Source: an uncultured Haliea sp.
Lineage (GTDB): Bacteria > Pseudomonadota > Gammaproteobacteria > Pseudomonadales > Halieaceae
Length of the DNA: 48,675 bases
Direction of reading: 5' to 3'
Assembly (NCBI GenBank): GCA_947258585.1
Contig: CAMYIZ010000072.1
Location: 1 to 48,675, forward strand
Position numbers and translations under genes: made by a program
Shown: one piece after another, positions 29,064 through 39,486 of the stretch
Numbering within the stretch: the stretch's first letter is position 1
How the letters are laid out: each line of letters begins with the position of its first letter
The notes under the pieces: model-generated
What the model was told of the DNA's origin: nothing
Seen by the model: the letters and a program-made list of their open reading frames with translations, nothing else
Databases searched by the model: none

Positions 29064-30413
29064 GTGCAGTCACTGGAGTGCTTCAAGGCCTATGATGTGC
29101 GCGGGCGGGTTCCGGACCAGCTCAATGAGGATGTCGCGCACCGTATCGGCTGTGCATTTGCCGAGGTGATCGGGCCGCGCAAGGTCGTCGTCGGTCACGA
29201 TGTCCGTCTCAGCAGCGAGGCGATCAAGGCTGCCCTGGCCGCGGGCCTGCGTCAGCAGGGAGTGGATGTCTACGATATCGGGCTCTGCGGCACGGAGGAA
29301 ATCTACTTTGCGACCTCCCATGCCGGCATGGATGGCGGCATCGTGGTAACTGCCAGCCACAACCCCATGGATTACAACGGCATGAAGTTCGTGCGCGACC
29401 GGTCCCAGCCGATATCCGGCGACAGCGGCCTGTTCGCGATCCGTGATCTGGCGGCCCGCAACGAATTCACTCCCGCGGCGCGTGCTGGCAGTTATCAGCC
29501 CCTGGATACCTCGGCCGCCTATATCGCACATCTGCTCAACTATGTGGATGTGCCCGGCCTGCCAGCGCTGCGGATTGTGGTGGACGCCGGCAACGGCGGC
29601 GCCGGCCGTGTGATCGACCTGCTGGAGCCGCATCTGCCGTTTGAGTTTATCAAGCTCAACCATACACCGGACGGCCATTTCCCCAATGGCGTTCCCAATC
29701 CGCTGCTGCCGGAGAACCGGGCGCAAACCAGTGCGGCGGTGGTCGCTCACGGCGCCGACATGGGAATTGCCTGGGACGGGGATTTCGACCGCTGCTTCTT
29801 CTTTGATGAACGCGGCGAGTTCGTTGAAGGTTACTACCTGGTGGGTCTGCTGGCGGTCGCGTTCCTGCAGCAGGATCCGGGTGCCGCCATCGTGCACGAC
29901 CCGCGCCTGACCTGGAACACGGTGGATCTGGTGCACACTTTTGGCGGGCGCGCGGTACAGAGCAAGACCGGCCACGCGTTTATCAAGGAGCGCATGCGCA
30001 GGGAGAACGCGGTCTACGGCGGCGAAATGAGTGCGCACCACTACTTTCGCGAGTTCGCCTACTGTGACAGCGGCATGATTCCGTGGTTGCTGGTCGCCGG
30101 CCTGATGGGCAGTCGTGGCCTGCCCATGTCAGCGCTGGTGGCCGAGCGGGTGGCTGCGTTCCCCTGCAGTGGCGAGATCAATCGGACTATAGCCGATCCG
30201 CAGGCGGCGCTGGCCAGGGTGGCGAAGCGCTACGGGCCTGAAGCGTCGCTGGTGGAGTCTGTGGACGGGGTCAGCATGGAGTTCGCGGACTGGCGCTTCA
30301 ACCTGCGGCTGTCCAATACCGAGCCGGTGGTGCGCCTCAACGTGGAGAGCCGGGGCAACGTGGCCCTGATGCGGGCCCGCACCGAAGAGTTGCTGGCGCT
30401 GCTCGACGCCTAA
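29064..30413 (+). CDS. manB: Phosphomannomutase (CpsG/ManB type)
   Basis: This is a 449-residue alpha-D-phosphohexomutase, closest to CpsG/ManB, converting mannose-6-phosphate to mannose-1-phosphate for the ManC reaction. [18 protein letters not shown] at the N-terminus, the phosphoserine loop [15 protein letters not shown], the metal loop [14 protein letters not shown] and the sugar-binding [10 protein letters not shown] are in order. GTG at 29064 is chosen because AGGAG lies at 29053-29057; longer starts would run into galU. The related AlgC is a phosphoglucomutase as well, so activity on glucose phosphate is possible. Its TAA overlaps the pgi stop by four bases. Confidence 0.93.
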   Translation: MQSLECFKAYDVRGRVPDQLNEDVAHRIGCAFAEVIGPRKVVVGHDVRLSSEAIKAALAAGLRQQGVDVYDIGLCGTEEIYFATSHAGMDGGIVVTASHNPMDYNGMKFVRDRSQPISGDSGLFAIRDLAARNEFTPAARAGSYQPLDTSAAYIAHLLNYVDVPGLPALRIVVDAGNGGAGRVIDLLEPHLPFEFIKLNHTPDGHFPNGVPNPLLPENRAQTSAAVVAHGADMGIAWDGDFDRCFFFDERGEFVEGYYLVGLLAVAFLQQDPGAAIVHDPRLTWNTVDLVHTFGGRAVQSKTGHAFIKERMRRENAVYGGEMSAHHYFREFAYCDSGMIPWLLVAGLMGSRGLPMSALVAERVAAFPCSGEINRTIADPQAALARVAKRYGPEASLVESVDGVSMEFADWRFNLRLSNTEPVVRLNVESRGNVALMRARTEELLALLDA

Positions 30414-32074
30414 TCCTCACGCGGAGGCGCACGCCGCTTCTGCGCGGCGCGCCACTCGCCCAGCAGCCGCTCGGTGGCGGCATCCATGTTCTGCGGGCTG
30501 TCAGCCTGTTCCAGGCGCTTGAGGATGGCGCTGCCGATCTCCTTGCCCAGCTCCACGCCCCACTGGTCAAACGAGTTGATGCCCCAGAGCTGGCCGCTAC
30601 AGAAGGTCCGGTGTTCGTACAGGGCCAGCAGGGCGCCGAGACCTTGAGGCGTGACCGCGTCCAGGGTGATAACGCTGCTGGGGCGGTTGCCCGGCATGGC
30701 CAGGTGTGCTGCCAGCCGATCCGCCTCCGCGTTTTCCAGCCCCCGTTCCAGCAGGCTTGCCCGGGCCTCATCCTCACTGCGCCCGATCATCAGCGTGCGA
30801 CTCTGGGCGAGCCCGTTGGCGACCAGCATCCTGTGCCTGCCATCATCCACGAGCGGCGTCGTCAGCGGCAGGATGAAATCCGCCGGGCACAGACGCGTGC
30901 CCTGGTGCAGCAGTTGGTGGAAGGAGTGCTGGCCCATGGTGCCGGCGGACCCCCAAAGCACCGGAGCGCTGTCATAATCCAGCGGCTCGCCGTCCCGGGT
31001 AACGCGCTTGCCATTGCTTTCCATGGTCAACTGCTGGAGAAAGTCCGGCAGCTGCGCCAGGCCCTGATCGTAGGGCAATACGACCTGGTTGCCGGCGGCA
31101 AAAAAGTTGCAGTACCAGATCTCCAGCAGGCTCATCAGCATGGGCAGGTTGTGGGCGATGTTGGCACTGCTGAAGTGCTTGTCCATTTCCTCGGCGCCGC
31201 TGAGCAAACCGCTGAAGTTGTCCCAGCCGATGGCGATCGCGGCGCTGAGGCCGACAGCGGACCAGAGCGAGTAGCGCCCGCCTACCCAGTCCCACAGCGG
31301 CAGGCAGTTCTCGGCCGGTACGCCGAAGTCCGCAGCAGCCTCCAGATTGGTGGTGATGGCCAGAAAGTGGCGTTGCATATCCTCCGCTGTTACTCCGGCT
31401 GCCAGCAGCCAGTCCCGGGCGGCGACACCGTTGGCCAGGGTTTCCTCGGTGCGGAATGATTTGGAGCAAAGTATGAACAGGGTGGAGCCCGGATCCAGCC
31501 GCTGCAGGGTGTAGTGCAGGTCAGCGGGGTCGACATTGGCCACATAGTGGCAGCGCACGGGTCCCTGGAAGGCGGCCAGGGCGCCAGTCACCAGGCGCGG
31601 CCCCAGGTCGGAGCCGCCGATGCCAATATTGACCACATCCCTGATGGGTGCGCCGGAATGACCGAGCAAATGGCCGCCGTTGATCCGATCGCACCACAGG
31701 CGCATCCGCTGCCGGGTATCCTCGACCGCGCTGAACTCTGCATTGAGGCCGGTCGGCGCGGTGCGGGCCCTGAGCAGGGTGTGCAGCGCCGGCCGCGACT
31801 CCGTGTTGTTCAGCGGTGTCCCCGCCAGCAATTGCCCCGCGCGCAGCGGCAGCTGGGCCTGCTCCGCCAGTCGCAGTAGCGCGGCGCGGCTGTCCCTGCA
31901 CAGCAGGTGCTTGGAATAGTCGAGAGTCAGGCCCGCGGCGCTGGCGGTGAATTCCGTGGCCCGCTGCGGATCCCTGCTGAACAGGGCGGCAATGGTGGTG
32001 CCCTGCATTTGCGCCGCCAGAGCCTGCAGTTCACGCCAGGATGGGAAGTCGGAAAGCCGTAAGGTATCAGTCAT
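30410..32074 (-). CDS. pgi: Glucose-6-phosphate isomerase
   Basis: This is the 554-residue phosphoglucose isomerase, interconverting glucose-6-phosphate and fructose-6-phosphate. The two SIS domains show [32 protein letters not shown], and the active-site helix [20 protein letters not shown]. The C-terminal [11 protein letters not shown] is the second PROSITE-type motif. It is convergent with and overlaps manB by four bases (CTAA), and supplies the fructose-6-phosphate used by ManC. Confidence 0.97.
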   Translation of the reverse strand: MTDTLRLSDFPSWRELQALAAQMQGTTIAALFSRDPQRATEFTASAAGLTLDYSKHLLCRDSRAALLRLAEQAQLPLRAGQLLAGTPLNNTESRPALHTLLRARTAPTGLNAEFSAVEDTRQRMRLWCDRINGGHLLGHSGAPIRDVVNIGIGGSDLGPRLVTGALAAFQGPVRCHYVANVDPADLHYTLQRLDPGSTLFILCSKSFRTEETLANGVAARDWLLAAGVTAEDMQRHFLAITTNLEAAADFGVPAENCLPLWDWVGGRYSLWSAVGLSAAIAIGWDNFSGLLSGAEEMDKHFSSANIAHNLPMLMSLLEIWYCNFFAAGNQVVLPYDQGLAQLPDFLQQLTMESNGKRVTRDGEPLDYDSAPVLWGSAGTMGQHSFHQLLHQGTRLCPADFILPLTTPLVDDGRHRMLVANGLAQSRTLMIGRSEDEARASLLERGLENAEADRLAAHLAMPGNRPSSVITLDAVTPQGLGALLALYEHRTFCSGQLWGINSFDQWGVELGKEIGSAILKRLEQADSPQNMDAATERLLGEWRAAQKRRAPPRED

Positions 32075-32143
32075 CGCGGGCGCCGCCAGAGTGACTGTGC
32101 AGTATAGGCAGCGCGGCCGCAGCCTGCAATTTCGGTGTGCGGG

Positions 32144-33106
32144 CTAGCTGTCCCGTTCTAGCGATAGCCGGGTCAGGGCATGCAATGCGTCCACGGCGGG
32201 ACCCGGTGGCAGTCCGGCGAGCGCCGCCAGGGCGTGGTCATGGTGCTGGCGGGCTTGCCGGCGGGTATAGTCCGCAGCACCGCAGCGCGCCATGGCCGTG
32301 ACAATGGCCTGGATATCCGCCGCCGTCTTGCCGGTGATCGCCCGCCGGACCAGGGCCTGCTCGTCCGGATTGCCGCAACGCAGTACGTGGATAAGGGGCA
32401 GGGTGAGTTTGCCTTCGTTCAGGTCATCACCCACATTCTTGCCCATGGTGGCGGCGTCGCCTTCATAGTCAAGCATGTCGTCGACCATCTGGAAGGCGAG
32501 CCCGAGATGCAGTCCGAAGGTGGCCATCTGGTCCGCGCGGTCCTGTTCGCCCCCGCTGAGGATGGCGGCACCGTAGCAGGCGGCGGCAAACAACACCGCC
32601 GTCTTGCGGGTGATGATATCCAGGTAATCCTGCTCGCTGGTGTCGGCATTGCCGGCGCGTGCCAGCTGCAGCACCTCGCCCTCGGCGATGGTGTTGGTGG
32701 TGTCCGCCATATGGCGCAGTATGTTCATGTCCTGCAGCCCGACCATCAACTGGAACGCGCGGGTATAAAGAAAGTCGCCGACCAGGACGCTGGGTGCATT
32801 GCCGAAAGTGGCATTGGCCGTGGGCCGTCCGCGCCGGAGCTCGGAAACGTCCACCACGTCGTCGTGGAGCAGGGTTGCGGTGTGGATGAATTCGATCACG
32901 GCGGCGAAGGTGATGTGCTCGTCCCGGCACGCGCCCAGGGCGGCGCCGGTCAGCAGGGCAAGCAGGGGCCGCAGGCGCTTGCCTCCTGCGTCAACGATGT
33001 AGTGGCCGACATTCTCGACCATGGGGACGTTGGACTGGAGCTGGTCGATGATCAGTCGGTTGACCCGCTCGAATTCCCCGGCGACGCTGGCTCGAATGTG
33101 CTGCAT
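32144..33106 (-). CDS. ispB: Octaprenyl diphosphate synthase
   Basis: This is a 320-residue long-chain trans-prenyl diphosphate synthase that makes the isoprenoid side chain of ubiquinone. The first aspartate-rich motif is in LLHDDVVD and the second in MVDDMLDYEGD; GGKRLRPLLALL lies before the first. The ATG at 33106 gives the usual length; longer in-frame starts would extend into the rplU promoter. Chain length (C40 as in E. coli or C45 as in Pseudomonas) cannot be read from the sequence by eye. It is divergent from rplU, as in E. coli. Confidence 0.95.
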   Translation of the reverse strand: MQHIRASVAGEFERVNRLIIDQLQSNVPMVENVGHYIVDAGGKRLRPLLALLTGAALGACRDEHITFAAVIEFIHTATLLHDDVVDVSELRRGRPTANATFGNAPSVLVGDFLYTRAFQLMVGLQDMNILRHMADTTNTIAEGEVLQLARAGNADTSEQDYLDIITRKTAVLFAAACYGAAILSGGEQDRADQMATFGLHLGLAFQMVDDMLDYEGDAATMGKNVGDDLNEGKLTLPLIHVLRCGNPDEQALVRRAITGKTAADIQAIVTAMARCGAADYTRRQARQHHDHALAALAGLPPGPAVDALHALTRLSLERDS

Positions 33107-33191
33107 AGTAGGCTGGCTTGGTAAGTGCTCGCGCATGCTAGGGTGGACCGTCGGGGGTGTCAAGCGGCTACCGGGTGCGGGGAAATAAACC

Positions 33192-33220
33192 TTGCTCAAA
33201 AGAGCTGCTTTGAGTAGAAT
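33192..33220 (+). promoter_or_regulatory. rplU-rpmA sigma70 promoter
   Basis: TTGCTC at 33192-33197 and TAGAAT at 33215-33220 are 17 bases apart and are followed by a GC-rich discriminator (CGCCGCCC). The layout is the same as for the S10 and alpha promoters. The predicted leader of rplU is about 130 bases. Confidence 0.78.
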
Positions 33221-33276
33221 CGCCGCCCTCTGGAGGTCGTCTCGCAGGTGACGCGTGCTTCCGGGTTTCATGGACA

Positions 33277-33321
33277 CTGTTAGTGCCTGGCTCTGCCCCC
33301 TTGATTTAACAGGGTTTTTTT
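33277..33321 (+). terminator. Possible attenuator hairpin in the rplU leader
   Basis: CTGTTA (33277-33282) can pair with TAACAG (33307-33312), or CCCT (33298-33301) with AGGG (33311-33314); a run of seven T follows at 33315-33321. The stems are weak, so it could be a conditional terminator or chance. Confidence 0.3.
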
Positions 33322-33357
33322 CGAGATCGCGAGCAGGCTAACTGAACGGAGAGTGCA

Positions 33358-33666
33358 ATGTACGCAGTAATCGAAAGCGGTGGCAAGCAGCATCGCGTGA
33401 TTGAGGGCGAAACCCTCAAGCTGGAAAAAATTGAAGCGGCCACCGGTGATACGGTTGAGTTCGACCGGGTCCTCATGGTTGGCGGTGACCAGGTCAAGAT
33501 TGGCACGCCCCTGGTTGCCGGCGGCAAGGTGACTGCGGAAGTGGTTAGCCATGGGCGCCACAAGAAGGTCAAGATTGTAAAGTTCAACCGCCGCAAGCAC
33601 TATCGGAGAGAAACTGGTCATCGCCAGTGGTTCACCGAAGTGAAGATTACCGGCATCACGGCGTAA
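33358..33666 (+). CDS. rplU: 50S ribosomal protein L21 (bL21)
   Basis: This is the 102-residue L21 protein, which binds 23S rRNA with help from L20. [18 protein letters not shown], the [14 protein letters not shown] strand and [20 protein letters not shown] are diagnostic. GGAGAG at 33348-33353 precedes the ATG. rpmA follows after 15 bases. Confidence 0.98.
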   Translation: MYAVIESGGKQHRVIEGETLKLEKIEAATGDTVEFDRVLMVGGDQVKIGTPLVAGGKVTAEVVSHGRHKKVKIVKFNRRKHYRRETGHRQWFTEVKITGITA

Positions 33667-33681
33667 CGGAGGCTATCGACA

Positions 33682-33939
33682 ATGGCACACAAGAAAGCAG
33701 GCGGCAGTACTCGCAACGGTCGCGATTCCGAAAGCAAACGCCTCGGCGTAAAGCGCTTTGGCGGTGAAGTGGTCAAGGCCGGCAACATTATCGTGCGCCA
33801 GCGCGGCACCCGCTTCCACCCCGGCGACAACGTTCGCTGCGGCAGGGACCATACCCTGTTCGCCACGGCCGAAGGCCGGGTTGAATTTGTGACGAAGGGT
33901 CCCAACAACCGCAAGTTTGTTCAGGTGGTGAGCGCCTGA
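33682..33939 (+). CDS. rpmA: 50S ribosomal protein L27 (bL27)
   Basis: This is the 85-residue L27 protein, whose N-terminal tail reaches the peptidyl transferase centre. [20 protein letters not shown] and [20 protein letters not shown] are diagnostic. The N-terminus begins AHKKAGG directly, so there is no Firmicutes-type leader that needs cleavage. A terminator follows. Confidence 0.98.
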   Translation: MAHKKAGGSTRNGRDSESKRLGVKRFGGEVVKAGNIIVRQRGTRFHPGDNVRCGRDHTLFATAEGRVEFVTKGPNNRKFVQVVSA

Positions 33940-33964
33940 TCGGGCGGTTGCGCTGAGCGAAGAC

Positions 33965-33997
33965 AAAAGCCTCGTCAACTGACGGGGCTTTTTTTTT
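33965..33997 (+). terminator. Rho-independent terminator after rpmA
   Basis: AAAAGCCTCGTC (33965-33976) and GACGGGGCTTTT (33981-33992) pair with one T-G wobble around an AACT loop, and the T-run continues to 33997. TATACT at 33997-34002 overlaps its end and could be the -10 box for obgE, but no good -35 box is seen. Confidence 0.92.
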
Positions 33998-34004
33998 ATA
34001 CTAG

Positions 34005-35242
<1,238 letters not shown>

Positions 35243-35243
<1 letters not shown>

Positions 35244-36370
35244 TGGACAGCGCTGCCCGCACAGAAATTGCATTGGCCCGGCGCTGGGTGATCAAGGTCG
35301 GCAGCGCCCTGCTTACCAACGACGGTCGCGGCCTGGACAGTGCCATGATCGGCAGCCTGGTGGCGCAGATCGCGGCCCTCCGGGCCGGCGGCGCGGAGGT
35401 GGTGCTGGTGTCCAGCGGTGCGGTCGCCGCGGGCATCGTGCGCCTCGGCTGGCCCCGCCGGCCGTCACAGCTGCACGAACTGCAGGCCGCCGCCGCAGTG
35501 GGCCAGTCTGCGCTGATCCAGAGCTATGAAACCGCGTTCCGGGGTTACGATATCGCCTCCGCGCAGATATTGCTGGGCCACGACGATATCACCGCCCGCG
35601 ACCGCTACCTCAACGCCCGCGGTACGCTGACGACACTGCTGCGCCTCGGTGTGGTGCCCATCGTCAATGAAAACGACACCGTCGTAACCGACGAAATCCG
35701 GTTTGGTGACAACGACACCCTGGCGGCGCTGGTGGCGAATCTGATCGATGCCGATGCCCTGTTGCTGCTCACCGACCAGCAGGGTCTCTACGAAGAGGAC
35801 CCGCGCATGAATCCCTTTGCCGCCCTGGTGGAAACCCGGGACGTGCACGATCCCGCCCTCGATTCAATGGCCGGTGAGGGCGGTGCGCTGGGTCGCGGCG
35901 GCATGATCACCAAATTGCGGGCGGCCAGGCTGGCCGCGAGGTCGGGCACAGAGACGGTGATTGCCAGCGGCCGCCACCCCGATGTGGTGGCGGAGGTTGC
36001 GACGGGAGTCATCGTCGGCACCTGGCTGCGCACCGGCAAGCAGCCGCAGAATGCCCGCAAGCAGTGGCTGGCGGGGATGGTCCGGATCGCCGGTAGCCTG
36101 GAACTGGACGAGGGCGCGGTACGGGTCCTGCGGGAATCGGGCCGCAGCCTGCTACCGGTCGGCGTGCGTGGAGCCTCCGGCAGCTTTCAACGGGGGGACA
36201 TGGTCTCTTGCCTTGGCCCGGACGGGCGCGAGGTTGCTCGCGGGCTGGCGAACTACAGTGCCGCGGAGACCCTGCGCATCATGGGTCAGCCGTCGGCCGC
36301 CATTGAGGAAGTGCTCGGGTACCAGGGCGACGAGGAAATGATTCACCGCGACAACCTGGTGCTGTGTTGA
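35243..36370 (+). CDS. proB: Glutamate 5-kinase
   Basis: This is the 375-residue ProB, which phosphorylates glutamate in the first step of proline synthesis. The amino acid kinase domain shows [28 protein letters not shown] and [23 protein letters not shown] lies near its end. A C-terminal PUA domain (about residues 285-360) is present, as in E. coli. It overlaps obgE by one base, the same order as in Pseudomonas. proA is not in the window. Confidence 0.97.
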
Positions 36371-36374
36371 CTTC

Positions 36375-37259
36375 ATGAGTATGAGCGCGGAATTGCTGCT
36401 GGCGGCCTACTGCGCCGCGATTGCCCTGCTGTCGCTGGCGGGGGGGCTACTGCCCAACTGGATAAACATGACCCACACCCGCACCCAGCTGGTCATGAGT
36501 TTTGTCTCGGGGCTGATGCTGGGAGTCGCGTTCTACCACCTGTTGCCACACAGTATTGCCCTGCAACCCCCGGCGCGGGCCGCGGATATCTCGGCGTGGT
36601 GGCTGATGGTCGGCCTGATCACCATGCTCCTGCTGCTGCGCATGTTCCATTTTCACCAGCATGACTTCAGCCCTGTGGAGGAAAAACACCACGATCATCA
36701 CCTGCACGACCACCCTGGGCACGACCATGGCAAGCACCATCATGCCCCGGCCGTGCCCGCCGCCCACCGCCTGAGCTGGGTCGGCCTCGCCCTGGGCCTG
36801 GGCTTGCACACGCTCATCGATGGTGTAGCGCTGGGTGCTGTCATGCAGGGCGAGCCAGGCCAGATGGCCGGCCTGCTGGGGGTGGGCGTTTTCCTCGCGA
36901 TTCTGCTGCACAAGCCACTGGATGCCATGTCGATTACCACGATCATGGAGGCCGGGGGCTGGAATAGACGCTCCCGGGCCCTGGCCAATATCGGCTTCGC
37001 CCTGCTGTGTCCGCTGGGAGCGTTGCTGTTTTACTTTGGTGTGGACCTGCTGGGCGATGCACGGCATCATGCGGTGGCAGTGGCGCTGGCTTTTTCCGCC
37101 GGTGCATTTATCTGCATCGCGCTCAGCGATCTGTTGCCTGAAGTCCATTTCCACAGCCACGATCGCGGCAAGCTGACGCTGGCGTTTCTCGCGGGTATCA
37201 TGCTCGCTTATGCCATTGGTGGTATCGAGCCGTCCGGCGCCCACCTGCACGGGGGCTGA
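36375..37259 (+). CDS. ZIP family metal transporter
   Basis: This is a 294-residue inner-membrane protein of the ZIP family, which brings divalent metals such as zinc into the cytoplasm. About eight membrane segments are visible. The family metal-site helices are HTLIDGVALGA (segment 4) and HKPLDAMSITTIM (segment 5). A long histidine-rich loop between segments 3 and 4 (about residues 93-125, with HHDHHLHDHPGHDHGKHHH) probably binds metal. The metal is not determined by the sequence. It begins five bases after proB; no clear ribosome-binding site is visible, so the exact start (36375 or 36381) is uncertain. Confidence 0.88.
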   Translation: MSMSAELLLAAYCAAIALLSLAGGLLPNWINMTHTRTQLVMSFVSGLMLGVAFYHLLPHSIALQPPARAADISAWWLMVGLITMLLLLRMFHFHQHDFSPVEEKHHDHHLHDHPGHDHGKHHHAPAVPAAHRLSWVGLALGLGLHTLIDGVALGAVMQGEPGQMAGLLGVGVFLAILLHKPLDAMSITTIMEAGGWNRRSRALANIGFALLCPLGALLFYFGVDLLGDARHHAVAVALAFSAGAFICIALSDLLPEVHFHSHDRGKLTLAFLAGIMLAYAIGGIEPSGAHLHGG

Positions 37260-37276
37260 GCAATCAGGAGAAGTTG

Positions 37277-37726
37277 ATGGTCAAGCGTATTATCTATCCG
37301 CCCATGTGGCTGGTGTTCGGTATCCTGGCCATTTTCACTCTCAACGAGTTCTATCCGGGCTTGCGCTTCACCAGCCTGGCCAGTCAGCTGCTGGGCGGTG
37401 TAATGCTGGTCATGGGCCTGGCCCTGCTGGTGGTCGCCGGCGGTCTGTTCAAGCGGGCTGGCACCGACCTGATACCCTTCCGCAACGTCTCAGCACTGGT
37501 CACCGACGGCGTCTACCGCTTTACCCGCAACCCCATGTACCTGGGGATGGCCCTCATTCTGCTGGGCGTCGCGGTAACGGTGGGCGCGGCGACGGCTCTG
37601 CTGATCCCGCCGCTATTCATGGTCATCATTGAGTGGCGCTATATCCGTCCGGAGGAAACGCTGCTGCAAGGGTTGTTTCCCGAGGAGTTTCCAGCGTATT
37701 GCCGGCGGGTACGACGCTGGCTGTAG
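37277..37726 (+). CDS. Isoprenylcysteine carboxyl methyltransferase-like membrane protein
   Basis: This is a 149-residue membrane protein of the ICMT/PEMT-like family, related to phospholipid and isoprenylcysteine methyltransferases. Three to four membrane segments are present, and the conserved block YRFTRNPMYLGMALILLG is followed by EWRYIRPEE and a PAYCRRVRRWL end. These residues match the region that binds the methyl donor in family members. The substrate in bacteria is unknown. The ATG at 37277 has CAGGAG at 37265-37270. It is convergent with hemH. Confidence 0.82.
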   Translation: MVKRIIYPPMWLVFGILAIFTLNEFYPGLRFTSLASQLLGGVMLVMGLALLVVAGGLFKRAGTDLIPFRNVSALVTDGVYRFTRNPMYLGMALILLGVAVTVGAATALLIPPLFMVIIEWRYIRPEETLLQGLFPEEFPAYCRRVRRWL

Positions 37727-37734
37727 CCTCGCTG

Positions 37735-38826
37735 CTAGCGCCTGGACCCCAAGGCGATGGCACGCGCCTGGCTGGCGTCGCCGTCAAAGCTCAGCGGCAG
37801 CCAGCCGCAGAGCTGCTGGTCGATGATGGTGGCGAGGGCATCGATGTGGTCCGGTTCACTGTTCAGGCAGGGAATGTATTCATAGCGCTCGCCGCCGGCC
37901 TGCAGAAAGTAGTCGCGATTTTCCACTCCGATCTCTTCAATCGTCTCCAGGCAATCCGCTGAAAAGCCCGGGCAGATCACCTGCACGGATTTGATGCCCT
38001 GGGCCGGCAGTCCCTGCAGCGTTTCATCAGTGTAGGGTTGCAGCCAGGGCTCGCGGCCGAAGCGGGACTGGAAGCAGGTCTGGTAGTCCTCGCTGCCCAG
38101 TCCCAGCGCTTCCGCCAGCAGGCGGCTGGTCTTGTGGCATTGGCAGTGATAGGGGTCGCCCTGCTCCAGGTAGCGCTGTGGCTCGCCGTGGTAGGACATC
38201 ATGAGTCGGTCGGCACGCCCATGCTGCTGCCAGTGCTTGCGCACGCTCGCAGCCAGGGCTTCGATATAGGCGGGGTGGTCGTGGTAGCTGGTTACGAAGC
38301 GGAGCTCCGGCAGCCAGCGACGGCGCTGGAAATCCTCCGCCAGTGCATCGAAGGTGGAGCCGCCGGTGGGTCCGCTGTACTGTGGATACAACGGCAGCAC
38401 CAGCAGGCGCTGGACACCTCGATCCAGCAGCGATTGCAGTTGCGCGGGGATGGAATTGGAGCCGTAGCGCATGGCGTACTCGACCAGCACCGCATCACCG
38501 TGCCCGGCTGTCAGCCTTGCCTGCAGCTTCTCGGCCTGGGCCCGGGTATGCAGCAGCAGGGGCGAGCCGTCCTCGGTCCAGACAGTGCGGTAGGCGGCAG
38601 CGGAGCGTGCCGGGCGCACGTTGAGGATGATGCCGTGCAGGATCATGAACCAGATCAGGCGCGGCACTTCCACCACCCGTGGGTCGGACAGGAATTCCCG
38701 CAGATAGCGCCGCAGGGCTCGTTTCTCCGCTGCATCCGGTGTGCCCAGGTTGGTCACCAGGACGCCGACCCTGGGCGGCTGGCGGTGGTTGTAGTCGGTG
38801 GTTCCGCGATAGCGCATGGTCCGCAT
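37735..38826 (-). CDS. hemH: Ferrochelatase
   Basis: This is a ferrochelatase of about 363 residues, which inserts ferrous iron into protoporphyrin IX at the end of heme synthesis. VGVLVTNLGTPDA near the N-terminus, LPLYPQYSGPTGGSTFD, the active-site SYHGEPQRYLEQGDPYHCQC and CPGFSADCLETIEEIG are conserved. The start is uncertain among ATG at 38826 and 38817; AGGA lies close to the first. No C-terminal iron-sulfur cysteine cluster is evident. Confidence 0.95.
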   Translation of the reverse strand: MRTMRYRGTTDYNHRQPPRVGVLVTNLGTPDAAEKRALRRYLREFLSDPRVVEVPRLIWFMILHGIILNVRPARSAAAYRTVWTEDGSPLLLHTRAQAEKLQARLTAGHGDAVLVEYAMRYGSNSIPAQLQSLLDRGVQRLLVLPLYPQYSGPTGGSTFDALAEDFQRRRWLPELRFVTSYHDHPAYIEALAASVRKHWQQHGRADRLMMSYHGEPQRYLEQGDPYHCQCHKTSRLLAEALGLGSEDYQTCFQSRFGREPWLQPYTDETLQGLPAQGIKSVQVICPGFSADCLETIEEIGVENRDYFLQAGGERYEYIPCLNSEPDHIDALATIIDQQLCGWLPLSFDGDASQARAIALGSRR

Positions 38827-38955
38827 TATCCTGTGAGTGCTGCCTGAAGCCAAGCAAAGAGATGTTGGTGGCCGAACAAACCTCCGTTACGCAAACCGTT
38901 CATCGCTGGATTGGTGCAGTTCACCGACGCTTGCCTGCCAGTCACCGAATGCCGC

Positions 38956-38984
38956 TTTCGGCTGTTTCCCGACTCTCCTAGTCT
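38956..38984 (+). promoter_or_regulatory. Weak promoter candidate for the UrcA-family gene
   Basis: TTTCGG (38956-38961) and TAGTCT (38979-38984) are 17 bases apart in the 239-base gap between hemH and the UrcA-family gene. The match is modest; the remaining gap shows nothing else clear. Confidence 0.3.
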
Positions 38985-39065
38985 GTGCATCAAGGACAGC
39001 GATTAACGACCGGATCGTCAGTCCCTGCAAAGCAAAAACCACACAATCCGGTAGGGAGAAATAGT

Positions 39066-39419
39066 ATGAAAACCCAATTCAACAAGCGTATCACGGCAAT
39101 GGTCTTTGCGATGGGCAGCTGCGTGGCAGTGTCCGCCATGGCCGGTGGTTATCAGGAGGCGACTCTGGTGCAGGCGCATGCCATGGAAGCGCGCACCGCC
39201 CATGTTTCTGTCGCTGACCTCAATCCGGCTTCGGTAGAGGGCCAGGAGGCGCTGCACGGGCGCCTGAGCCAGGCCGCTCGCGAAGTCTGCGGTTCGACCG
39301 ATTACCGCATCGCCGGTAGCATCCGGGTCGCGGCCAACAACAGGGCGTGCTATGAATCAGCCCTGGCTGAGGCCCTGTCCCAGGTCCATGCCGCCCAGGT
39401 TGCCGATATCGGCAAGTAG
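39066..39419 (+). CDS. UrcA family secreted protein
   Basis: This is a 117-residue protein with a typical signal peptide (MKTQFNKRITAMVFAMGSCV, then AVSAMAGGY, likely cleaved after AMA). The mature part has the UrcA pattern: VSVADLNPASVEGQEALHGR, an alpha-helical stretch with AAREVCG, and NNRACYESALAEALSQV, giving two cysteines that may form a disulfide. The family is common in alphaproteobacteria and some marine gammaproteobacteria and has no known role. GGAGA at 39055-39059 supports the ATG. Confidence 0.8.
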   Translation: MKTQFNKRITAMVFAMGSCVAVSAMAGGYQEATLVQAHAMEARTAHVSVADLNPASVEGQEALHGRLSQAAREVCGSTDYRIAGSIRVAANNRACYESALAEALSQVHAAQVADIGK

Positions 39420-39427
39420 GTGTTGAT

Positions 39428-39486
39428 CTCCCGCTACCCCTGGCGGGAGTTCTTCGGGGAGCCACCTGTCGGGTGGCTCCCTTTTT
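39428..39486. terminator. Double hairpin terminator region after the UrcA-family gene
   Basis: CTCCCGC (39428-39434) pairs with GCGGGAG (39443-39449). A second, stronger stem, GGGAGCCACC (39457-39466) with GGTGGCTCCC (39472-39481), runs into TTTTT (39482-39486). The second hairpin is a good plus-strand terminator and ends exactly at the stop of the convergent prenyltransferase. Confidence 0.9.
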
